Assembly (NCBI RefSeq): GCF_044751345.1
Contig: NZ_JBIWXY010000001.1
Location: forward strand, 1,488,001-1,552,000
DNA length: 64,000 bases
Direction: 5' to 3'
Source: Methylobacillus methanolivorans
Lineage (GTDB): Bacteria; Pseudomonadota; Gammaproteobacteria; Burkholderiales; Methylophilaceae
Below the pieces are notes generated by a model. The model did not search any database. It saw only the letters and a list, made by a program, of their open reading frames with translations, and was not told the origin of the DNA. A program made the translations under genes and the position numbers. This document shows positions 17,335-25,430 of this stretch, piece after piece (positions within the stretch are counted from its first letter, which is position 1; each line of letters starts with the position of its first letter).

Positions 17335-18427
17335 TTGATCTAAAATCAGGCAGGCTAACGCCTTATGAAGCTCGCCAGAGACACCAGCCCCAAGAATAAT
17401 AACCAATTGGATGCTGGGATAATAACGGTCTTCGCTACAATAAAGGTGCCGGTACTACATACATCCCGGCCACTGGCAGCTCTTGCCAACTTATCGGCGG
17501 ACAAATGCAATTTCCGTAATGAACGCTTCGCCAACCTGCCCCATCTCTCTACCCAACAAATCACCGCCGAAGTAGTAACCATCTAGAACACAGACGTCCA
17601 TAGACTCACCCCCTGCAAGATGTGATACACAACCAATGGCTCTATCTCCACACTGCTGAATACTACGACGCAGTTCTGATGCCCTCGCCCACGAGGGTAT
17701 CAGAACTGCGGGGGGAGCCACTTGGTCAGCGCCTGCCCCAGCAGGCGAGGCGCCCCAGCGCCGATCTGACTTAGTGGGGGGCATAGCCCCGTGGCGTCGG
17801 CCTCGCCAGCGAGGCGCGACCAACCCGTTTTGCAGGCGGCGTCCAGCCGATCCTGGCTTGCCAGGACCGGAAGGCTGCGCAGAATGCGCGCCTGTAGGCT
17901 GGAAAAGGGGTTGGTCGCGCCTTGCGCGGCGCCACCCCCGAGGCGGAGCCGCTGGAGGCTGCTTTAGCAGACGTGAAGGCAAACGAAGAATGGCAGCATG
18001 GGCGTCCAGCCCAGGCAGGACAAGGGTTTCGGCCCTAGCCGACAGTCCGCAAGGACTGCCCTGGTCCGGTGCCATTCGCAGTGCGCAGCAACGCGAAGCC
18101 ATGTACTACCCTTTGCAACGCCCTTGGTGATGGTACACAAGGGGAGGACAAAGGGTGACACCAAGCTTAATCCGATGATGGCTGATGGTCGTTGGGGGGT
18201 ACATTTTTAACCGTCGTCCATTATTGTCTACTTCATACCCTGTTCATTTGCCCTCGTTTAGTGGTGACGATGCGACAGTCCCTTCCATTGTAAAAGTCCA
18301 TGCATACATCTACGCCGAATTCCTGCGCGATACCTATACACCTTTGAGGTGCTATTGGAGTCCGCTCTAATCCGCGACGGTATCTATATTGGATAGATGC
18401 ATTTTTTTATGACAACAAGGAGGTGGT
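17335..18427. other. GC-rich, heavily folded non-coding segment
   Basis: About 1.1 kb carries no convincing gene. From about 17680 to 18130 GC content rises sharply and many inverted repeats appear, notably a 14-bp pair GGCGCGACCAACCC (17813-17826) with 17908-17921, GCGCCCCAGCGC and GGGGGGCATAGCCCC. Long frames on both strands are low-complexity (Arg, Pro, Gly) and look like GC artefacts. The next gene is of replication-relaxation type, so a transfer or replication origin is possible, as is a structured RNA. I cannot choose between them. Confidence 0.5.
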
Positions 18428-19228
18428 ATGGACCCTATTAACGGCGCCTATGAATTAGATGAGGCCAATGCGCAGGAGAGCGTGAATCACTTGGCTGAGG
18501 TATGCAAGACGGCAACAGCGCGTGGCGAAGAAAAGCAAATCCAGGCAGTAAGTTGGTTGCTTTGGTTTCATCATTCTTGCCCTGAGATTCTGGATCAGGT
18601 GGTCTATTGCCGTCGCGGGAGCGGTTTGGTACCACGCCTCGTTAAAAATGGCTTGGTTACCATAATCGAAACGCATCAGCGTGGCGTTAAGGGTATGCCC
18701 GCGAAGGTGGTCATGTTGACCAAGGCAGGGCTTGAATTGGCGGAGACACATAGCACTTCACAAACGCATTACGACCTGAATCCAGCCAGAGTCAATATGG
18801 CCACGTTGAGGCACGATCTGTTGGTGCAGTCGTTGACGTTGGCCCGATATCAGGCGGAAAAGATTGTTAGTTTCACGACGGAGCATGAAATGGGGGAAAA
18901 GCACATTGCAGAAAAGCGTCCAGATGCGGTGTGGTTTTACGAAGATGGCAAGAAGGCCATGGTGGAGGTAGAACTCACAGGGAAGTTTGGGCGCCCCTTC
19001 GATGAGTTTGTCTACCGGGTCATATTAGCACTACACCGTGAGCAGTACGATTACTTGATTTTATTCAGCCAGTCTCAAGCCATCATTGAGCGTTATTCAG
19101 CGGCCTTAAAACCTGGCCAACTCATCCACTTGTGGAGGAAAAATTCCCAGAGAAAATGGGCGATAGAGAGCTCCCATCCTATTCCAGAAAGTGTGCATGG
19201 AAAGATCAAGTGCGAGGTCATCTCATGA
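18428..19228 (+). CDS. replication-relaxation (MobC-like) family protein
   Basis: This encodes 266 residues. The N-terminal half reads as a winged helix (GSGLVPRLVKNGLVTIIE then AKVVMLTKAGLELAE). After HDLLVQSL it carries KRPDAVWFYE and MVEVELTGK, a PD-(D/E)XK-like core. This layout fits the Replic_Relax/MobC family of mobile elements, which bind origin or oriT DNA and are sometimes nuclease-like. A GGAGGTGG ribosome site precedes the ATG. It adjoins the folded segment at 17680-18130 and overlaps the next gene by ATGA. Whether it nicks, relaxes or only binds DNA is unknown. Confidence 0.65.
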   Translation: MDPINGAYELDEANAQESVNHLAEVCKTATARGEEKQIQAVSWLLWFHHSCPEILDQVVYCRRGSGLVPRLVKNGLVTIIETHQRGVKGMPAKVVMLTKAGLELAETHSTSQTHYDLNPARVNMATLRHDLLVQSLTLARYQAEKIVSFTTEHEMGEKHIAEKRPDAVWFYEDGKKAMVEVELTGKFGRPFDEFVYRVILALHREQYDYLILFSQSQAIIERYSAALKPGQLIHLWRKNSQRKWAIESSHPIPESVHGKIKCEVIS

Positions 19229-19896
19229 ATGTCTTACGTGTATGCTTTGCAGTTTTAGTGGTTGCTATGCTATCCAGTTGTTGTTCGCTGAATGAAATAG
19301 ATATGGAGGATGAAATTGCAGAGCAGAAGGCAAATATCGATCAGCAGGCTGAGAAAATTAAGGAGCTTGAGCAGGAGCAAAAAAACTTGAAGAAAGACCT
19401 CTCGAATGCTCAAAAAAAAGCCGGGCATTATGATGCTCATATTGCTCATGCTTATTTCTGCGACTACCAATTCCCGTTTTGTGACAGTAAAGCTGTAGAG
19501 GGAGGTAGGGAGGCTATTGCATCAGGTCAGAACAACCTTACGTTTACCAGATTATTACTGGCCGCTGCGGTCAAAACTCTTTTGTGGCACCATTCGCTGG
19601 TCATCTCATTACTGGTGGGGTTTTCGCTCTATTTATACATCATCCATCCCAAGGAGGCCGAGATTAAAAAGAAGTTGGAGATTGAGGCCAACCATGAGGG
19701 ATTGGTGAAAGCTGCCAAACTTGAGCATGAGCAGATTGTGGCTGCTATTAGGCAAGAGCAACTTAGAAATCAAGAGCTTCAGCTTGCCAACAATCAATTG
19801 ATAGAGAACAGAGATTATTATGTGCAAATAATCATTGACCAGGAAAAGGAGATTGAAGATAACTCTAGGAGAATTGAGGAGCTGAGGCGTCTATGA
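19225..19896 (+). CDS. lipoprotein with coiled coils and an internal membrane span
   Basis: This encodes 223 residues. The start at 19225 overlaps the previous stop (ATGA) and gives a lipoprotein signal with lipobox LSSC; the longer frame to 19132 lies inside the upstream gene. A coiled coil follows (EQKANIDQQAEKIKELEQEQ). A membrane span comes near residue 120 (VISLLVGFSLYLYII), then a long second coiled coil to the end. An acylated N-terminus plus an inner-membrane span would cross the periplasm only over the first coil. It is coupled to the replication-relaxation gene. I do not recognise the family. Confidence 0.6.
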   Translation: MNVLRVCFAVLVVAMLSSCCSLNEIDMEDEIAEQKANIDQQAEKIKELEQEQKNLKKDLSNAQKKAGHYDAHIAHAYFCDYQFPFCDSKAVEGGREAIASGQNNLTFTRLLLAAAVKTLLWHHSLVISLLVGFSLYLYIIHPKEAEIKKKLEIEANHEGLVKAAKLEHEQIVAAIRQEQLRNQELQLANNQLIENRDYYVQIIIDQEKEIEDNSRRIEELRRL

Positions 19897-20060
19897 TTTA
19901 CAAGCCACACTAGAGATTAATATACCAACTCGCGCCACTGGTTGATTAAGACACCTAACCGCTCCGAGATATCACCAACAATGCTATCGGTGCACAAACA
20001 ACAGTAGCAGTTTCCTCTCCAAGGGATTAATGAATCCTTAATCAAAAATCCATATAACTT

Positions 20061-20089
20061 CTAGGTAACCAAGTAACATGGTTACCTAG
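20061..20089 (+). terminator. hairpin after the coiled-coil gene
   Basis: CTAGGTAACCA (20061-20071) pairs with 20079-20089 around a 7-base loop; a T-rich stretch starts some 20 bp later. It separates the upstream pair from the riboswitch-TonB unit. Confidence 0.45.
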
Positions 20090-20137
20090 CTTATACACCA
20101 AGCTTGCTTTTTCCTATTGTACAAACTAACATCGCCG

Positions 20138-20340
20138 CGTACGGTTCTGTACCAGTTCATATTGGTCAGATTAATAGGGAATCCGGTGAAGACATAATGA
20201 TCTAAATCCGGAACTGCCCCCGCAACTGTAATCGACGAGTCTTGAAGTCATACACACCACTGGATTATCCCGGGAAGGTCACTTCAAGATGATGACCCGA
20301 GAGTCAGGAAACCTGCCGTATACAGTACGTTGAAGCAAAG
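20138..20340 (+). promoter_or_regulatory. cobalamin riboswitch
   Basis: Conserved blocks appear in order: AATAGGGAATCCGGTGAA (20173-20190), CCGGAACTGCCCCCGCAACT (20208-20227) and the B12-box region GAGTCAGGAAACCTGCCGTA (20301-20320). It is followed by GGGGTGCCCC near 20344. The element lies 180 bp before the TonB-receptor ATG, so vitamin B12 status is expected to repress the receptor. Confidence 0.93.
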
Positions 20341-20519
20341 GGCGGGGTGCCCCTGGAATCAGCGATTCATTCGCATTCTTCATTTATTGCAGCTATTAAG
20401 ATATTGCCCTCCTATTTTTTTGGAGTAGATACTGCCTGCCATAAATCAGCCCATCCCTATGCTCAACGTGACATCTCATACACGTTATTGCATCTTTTAC
20501 ATGGTGCTGGGGAATATTC

Positions 20520-22616
20520 ATGCAACATCCATACCGACTTTTGGCCGCCACCCTGTCCATTGTCTTTGCTTCTGGAGCTCTGGCTGAAGATGCAGTGCTA
20601 GACGAAATAGAGGTCAAGGCACAAGCTGAGAAGAACAAAGCACTGCAACTATCCAAGCAAACTAGTACTGCTAACCGAGTCGGGCTGACTGTACAAGAAA
20701 CGCCCGCAAGTATTGACATACTCGACAGCGATACGATTCGTCGTCGTGGTGATGTGTCTTTGCGTGAAGCTGTGAGCAGAACGACCGGCCTGACTGATAT
20801 TAGTACCCCAAATGTGGGGCAAGCATTTTCATTGCGTGGCTTAACTGGCAATAACTCCGTAGGACAGGCTGAGGATGGCGTTCGACAAACACCTGGTCTT
20901 GGGACAAGCAACTATCCTGCTGACACTTGGGGGTATGAGCAGATTGAAGTATTGAGAGGTCCTGCTTCTGTGATGTTTGGCGATGGTACATCAGGTGGCA
21001 TTATCAATAGCGTTCGCAAGCAGCCCAAACGTGAAGCTTCCGTTGAAGCAGTGATTGGTGCTGGCTCCTATGGTGCGTATCGTGCAGGTATTGGTGGTAC
21101 AGGTGCGATTGGCGAGATTGGAGCATTCCGTATTGATGTGTCTACCCTGGGTGGCAATAGCTACATCTCTCGTGGTGACTACGATAGTACCAAGCTGATG
21201 ACCTCTTTGCTTTTCACGCCGATCGACTCTCTCAAAGTAGGCTTCACCCTGGATTACTCTGACAACTCTCCATCAGCCAATTATGGGATACCTGTCATCA
21301 ACGGGAAGGTGGTGAAGTCTCTGCGCAGTAAGAACTATAACGTGAGCAACAATGAACTGAACTTCATCGACACACGCTTCAGAAACAAGATCGAATGGGA
21401 TATTACTTCAACGCTCAAACTAAAGAATGAAGCCTACTGGTTCAAATCAAAGCGTGATTGGCGCAATGCTGAAGAGCTGACTTACGATGCAAGCTCTGGC
21501 TTGGTGGATCGTTTCTCACTGGCAATCAACCATGATCAAAAACAATATGGCAACCGGCTGGAGCTGATTGCAAGCAATGAAATATTTTCTCATCAGAATC
21601 GCTTCGCCGCTGGTGTTGAGCTAAGCCGCACGACCTTTAGAAGAAGCAATGCTAATGTAAACAGCCCTTCAGTACCATTACTTGGTTTTACCGCAGGGCA
21701 ACTGCAATACACCACCCAGATGACACCTGACTTTGACTCTGAGCTAACTCAGCGAATTTTCTTTGCTGAAGATGCGTTCAATGTCACCGAGCAATGGAAG
21801 TTGATTGCTGGTATTCGCAAGGAATTATTGGACACCGAGCGTCAATTACTCCGCACGAATAGCGAGATTGAAAAGGATTTCTCTCCTACTACCTGGCGTG
21901 TAGGCACAGTATTCGATGTCACATCAGATACTAGTTTATATGGTCAACTTAGCCGAGGGACCGATCCTATTTCAACCTTGTTGGAACTGAATGTATTGAC
22001 CTCTAATATGAAGCTTACTCGCTCTCGCCAGGCCGAGATTGGTATCAAGCACAAGCTGCCAGATGCAAAGGGAGAGGTATCTGTCGCGATCTATCATATT
22101 GCGAAGGATGACATCATTACCTTCAGCGGCCCGTTCCAAGCAGTACAAGGTGGCAAGTTGTCTTCTCGTGGTATCGAGCTATCTATGACGCTCTTCCCTA
22201 CTCCCAACTGGCGAACTGACTTTAATGCAACGGCTTTGAATGCTCGATATGATGAACTTGCAGATGCTTTTGGAGAGGCTCGTAAAGGTCAAACTCCGGA
22301 TAATGTCCCTAAACACACCGCCAATGCCTGGGTTTATTATCAACAACCACAATGGGAAGCTGGTATCGGTGCAAGATATGTAGGGAAACGGTATGTCTAT
22401 GACGATTTCAGCTTTAACGCTGATAAAGCTACTAGCATGAACAGCTACACTGTATTTGATGCAAGTGCTGCTTGGCATGTGAATAAGCAGATGACAGTAC
22501 GGGCGAATATCCGCAACCTCACTGACAAGTTCTATGGGGCTTATGCCTATTCAGCATCTCAGCAAATCGTAGGAGCCCCGAGGCAAATTGAATTAACCGC
22601 TGAGTTTCGCTATTAA
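20520..22616 (+). CDS. TonB-dependent receptor, siderophore-type, under B12 control
   Basis: This encodes 698 residues: a signal peptide ending ALAED, a plug domain (VQETPASIDILDSDTIRRRG, FSLRGL, EQIEVLRGPASVMFGDG) and a 22-strand barrel ending in an aromatic Tyr (ELTAEFRY). The plug motifs match the FhuE/FecA siderophore-receptor group rather than BtuB. The cobalamin riboswitch in the leader instead points to a corrinoid or a cobalt complex as ligand. No TonB, ABC transporter or cobalamin enzymes are adjacent. The gene stands alone inside the defence island. GGGGAA precedes the ATG. Confidence 0.9.
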   Translation: MQHPYRLLAATLSIVFASGALAEDAVLDEIEVKAQAEKNKALQLSKQTSTANRVGLTVQETPASIDILDSDTIRRRGDVSLREAVSRTTGLTDISTPNVGQAFSLRGLTGNNSVGQAEDGVRQTPGLGTSNYPADTWGYEQIEVLRGPASVMFGDGTSGGIINSVRKQPKREASVEAVIGAGSYGAYRAGIGGTGAIGEIGAFRIDVSTLGGNSYISRGDYDSTKLMTSLLFTPIDSLKVGFTLDYSDNSPSANYGIPVINGKVVKSLRSKNYNVSNNELNFIDTRFRNKIEWDITSTLKLKNEAYWFKSKRDWRNAEELTYDASSGLVDRFSLAINHDQKQYGNRLELIASNEIFSHQNRFAAGVELSRTTFRRSNANVNSPSVPLLGFTAGQLQYTTQMTPDFDSELTQRIFFAEDAFNVTEQWKLIAGIRKELLDTERQLLRTNSEIEKDFSPTTWRVGTVFDVTSDTSLYGQLSRGTDPISTLLELNVLTSNMKLTRSRQAEIGIKHKLPDAKGEVSVAIYHIAKDDIITFSGPFQAVQGGKLSSRGIELSMTLFPTPNWRTDFNATALNARYDELADAFGEARKGQTPDNVPKHTANAWVYYQQPQWEAGIGARYVGKRYVYDDFSFNADKATSMNSYTVFDASAAWHVNKQMTVRANIRNLTDKFYGAYAYSASQQIVGAPRQIELTAEFRY

Positions 22617-22637
22617 TTGTTAATAAGTATTTGAAAT

Positions 22638-22675
22638 TAACATACCCGGATGAAGCGTTGCTTTACCGGGTATGT
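22638..22675 (+). terminator. terminator of the TonB receptor gene
   Basis: AACATACCCGG (22638-22648) pairs with CCGGGTATGTT (22665-22675), beginning 22 bp after the stop. Confidence 0.75.
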
Positions 22676-22894
22676 TTATGAGGAAACTGATTTTCCCAAA
22701 CCGGTGGTGTTCTTGGCCTCGCTAGTCGATGTCTATCGAATATGGCAGAATGGCCTGAATAGGCATTTAGCCGTGCACAGCTAAATCGGTAGCTCTTCAA
22801 GATTGTCTTGTGTAAGTGAAGAAGTACAATCAAAAGTCCATACCAGCCAAATAACAACTCAAAATTATTTAACAGATTCAAGGGGGAGCACTAG

Positions 22895-23703
22895 TTGACA
22901 GGCCTGCAACTGACAGAATATCAAAGTCAGTATTTTTCTTGGCTGTTAACGCGCCGTGTCAGTGGCGATAATGTTGAATATCTAGCATCGACCTTGGTTG
23001 ATTCACAAGTCGATGCCTCCCTCTTTGCGTGCAGCAATCCTTTATCCCGCGGTGTGATCCTTGCTGATGAAGTCCGGTTGGGCAAAACTATCGAAGCAGG
23101 CCTAGTCATCTCGCAACACTGGTCTGAGCGGCGTCGCAAGGCTCTCATTATTGTGCCCGCCAACCTGCGTAAGCAATGGCATCAAGAGTTGCAGGACAAG
23201 TTCAATCTTCAGGGGTTGATCCTCGAAGCAAAAAACTATAAGGCCATGTGCAAGGAAGGCTTCACGCAGTCATTCCTACATACAAACGGGCCAGTCATCT
23301 GTTCATATCAATTTGCAAAAGCTAAAGCCGATTTCGAAAGTCGGAAAAACGAGCTACTGCGGGAGATCAACCAGCGTAACCTGGGTTACTTCGAGCAGGA
23401 AATGCAGAAGCTAGATGCCTGGACGGACGACCTGAAGCTCGGTCTGAAGCAGGAAATCAAGGCCATTGACGGCGAGATCAAGGAAGTGCGCCGCACTGCC
23501 GCCGCCTCGCCCACACTGGAAGACAAGCTGTCATGGCAGAAGAAGCAGCGCGAGCTAAGTGCACCAAGCTGCGGCGGGAATTGTTCAGCCGGCAGGACGA
23601 AGTGGAAGCTCAGCGCAACGACCTCATCAGTCAGTTGGAATTGCAGCTTCAACAGCAAGTGGCCGAGCAGGCACTATTCACCATTGAATGGAAACCTCAA
23701 TAA
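22895..23703 (+). pseudogene. decayed SNF2/DEAD-type helicase of a defence locus
   Basis: A TTG start behind GGGGGAG opens a frame with the N-terminus of a large SNF2-like helicase (LTEYQSQYFSWLLTRR, then DEVRLGKTIEAG and LIIVPANLRKQW). The canonical DEVGLGKT reads DEVRLGKT. At about residue 150 the sequence jumps to the charged C-terminal coil of such helicases, so the whole core is deleted. A frameshift near 23562 then moves the genuine tail (RRELFSRQDEVEAQRN ... FTIEWKPQ) into another frame, ending TAA at 23701. The product cannot be an active helicase. The next gene starts on this stop codon (TAATG). Confidence 0.8.
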
Positions 23704-25430
23704 TGTTGTTGACCACACTAAAAATTGAGCACTACCGGGGCATCAAGTCGCTGGAGCTGACATTGGGGCCGACAACTGTCTTGGTTGGTGAAAACAATTG
23801 TGGCAAGACCACGGTGCTGCATGCGCTGCGTGCGTGCCTGCAAACGCTGCGCTCTTCTGGCCGTGCGTCACCCTTTGACGAGTTCGATCTGCACTTTGAC
23901 AGCCGGGCGGCAGACCCAACGACAGCGCCGCCCATTGTGATCACACTGACTTTTGAAGAGTCAACGCCTGGCCAATGGTCTGAAGAAGTGGAGCAAAAGC
24001 TTGGCGGTGAGGGCGGTGTGATTGCGTTGATGTCACCGGATGACCGTAGCCGGGTGCAGTTGCGTGTCAGCGCCGAATACTCCAAGGTAACCCAGGACAT
24101 TGACACCACCTTCGAGTTTCTGGACGCTGCAGATAAACCACTGCCCCCGAAGAATCGCAACCGCTTGGGCAGCCTGCAACAGTTGCGACCACTGTTTTAT
24201 CTGTCTGCACTGCGCGATGCAGGCAAGGAATTTTCCCGTACTTCGCAGTTTTGGTCTCCGTTTGTCAAGAACTCCCAAATTGACGAAAAGACCAAGGCTG
24301 ATATTGAGCAACAGCTTGAAGTCATCAACGCTCAAATCATTGAGGCCCACGGTACGTTCAAAGGCGTACGTGAGCATTTGGGCAAGGTGCAGGAATTGGT
24401 GGCGCTGGGTGGGCAAGACGTGGTCAGCGTCGATGCGGTGCCTGCACGAGTATTTGACATGCTCAACCGAACTCAAGTTAGCATCGCTTCAGCAACGGGG
24501 GCTCGCTTGCCCATTGGCAGACATGGTGAAGGCACCCAGAGCCTTACGGTGTTGATGCTTTTCGATGCTTTCCTGAAGTCTGAGCTGGCCCGAAAGCAAG
24601 GGGTAAAGGAGTCCAAACCCATTGTTGCGCTGGAAGAGCCGGAGGCGCATTTGCACCCCAATGCGGTGCGGGCGTTGTGGAAGACCATTCGTGACATTGA
24701 TGGTCAGAAGTTGATTGCCACACATTCGGGCGATCTCTTGTCGGAGGTCGATTTGACGGCGATCCGACGAATTTACAAATCTGGTGGCACGGTAAAGGTG
24801 GGGGCCATTGCCCCTAACACGCTAGGTCCGCGTGACCAGCGGAAATTTGACTTTCTGGTGCGCCGGACGCGTGGCGAACTCTTTTTCGCGCGTTGTTGGT
24901 TGCTAGGAGAGGGAGAAACCGAAGCCATCTTATTTGCCAGTGTGGCAGAAGTACTAGGCTTGGATCTGGAGCAGGCGGGTGTACGCTGCGTGGAATACAG
25001 ACTAGGTGACATTGACTATTTTCTGGATGCAGCCAATGCGCTGGGCATTGCCTGGCACTGCCTGACAGATGCCGATGATCAAGGAAATGCCGATGCCACC
25101 AAAGCATCAGACCGTATCCCAGATAAGCCCAAGCGCAAAGATAGGCATATATCAGTACTGGCCGGAGCCTCATCCATAGAGCCGTATCTAGCAGCCAATG
25201 GTTTTTTGGACATTTATGAAACGATTGCAGTTCCACGCAAGAAAGCTGCAAAACTAAAGGTTGCGCCGGGTGACCCGGCATACGCAGGTCAGATCATCCA
25301 GTGCATCCCGGATAAACCAAGTGCAGCCTACGCGGTGGCCGAGGCCATGCGTTCGCGTGGTAAAGCCTCGATTCCCAAAGCATTGGCTGGTGCGGTCATG
25401 AAAGCAGTTGCGTTGGCGAGGAGGCAATAA
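23703..25430 (+). CDS. OLD-family ATP-dependent nuclease (Gabija GajA-like)
   Basis: This encodes 575 residues, close to the usual length of GajA. The ABC-type ATPase starts with LKIEHYRGIKSLEL and Walker A GENNCGKTT (29-37). It continues with a signature-like region RHGEGTQSLTVLML and Walker B IVALEEPEAHLHP. The TOPRIM nuclease domain begins near residue 398 with LLGEGETEAILF and has LTDADDQGN. Class 2 OLD nucleases pair with a UvrD-like helicase in Gabija anti-phage systems, and such a gene follows with a 1-bp overlap. The start at 23703 overlaps the stop of the decayed helicase; an in-frame ATG at 23688 is less likely. Confidence 0.85.
   Translation: MLLTTLKIEHYRGIKSLELTLGPTTVLVGENNCGKTTVLHALRACLQTLRSSGRASPFDEFDLHFDSRAADPTTAPPIVITLTFEESTPGQWSEEVEQKLGGEGGVIALMSPDDRSRVQLRVSAEYSKVTQDIDTTFEFLDAADKPLPPKNRNRLGSLQQLRPLFYLSALRDAGKEFSRTSQFWSPFVKNSQIDEKTKADIEQQLEVINAQIIEAHGTFKGVREHLGKVQELVALGGQDVVSVDAVPARVFDMLNRTQVSIASATGARLPIGRHGEGTQSLTVLMLFDAFLKSELARKQGVKESKPIVALEEPEAHLHPNAVRALWKTIRDIDGQKLIATHSGDLLSEVDLTAIRRIYKSGGTVKVGAIAPNTLGPRDQRKFDFLVRRTRGELFFARCWLLGEGETEAILFASVAEVLGLDLEQAGVRCVEYRLGDIDYFLDAANALGIAWHCLTDADDQGNADATKASDRIPDKPKRKDRHISVLAGASSIEPYLAANGFLDIYETIAVPRKKAAKLKVAPGDPAYAGQIIQCIPDKPSAAYAVAEAMRSRGKASIPKALAGAVMKAVALARRQ

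Noticed and set aside
17491..18102. 203-codon frame on the minus strand and a 118-codon frame on the plus strand
   Set aside because: Both are low-complexity (Arg/Pro/Ala/Gly) in the folded GC-rich segment and lack ribosome sites and domain signals.
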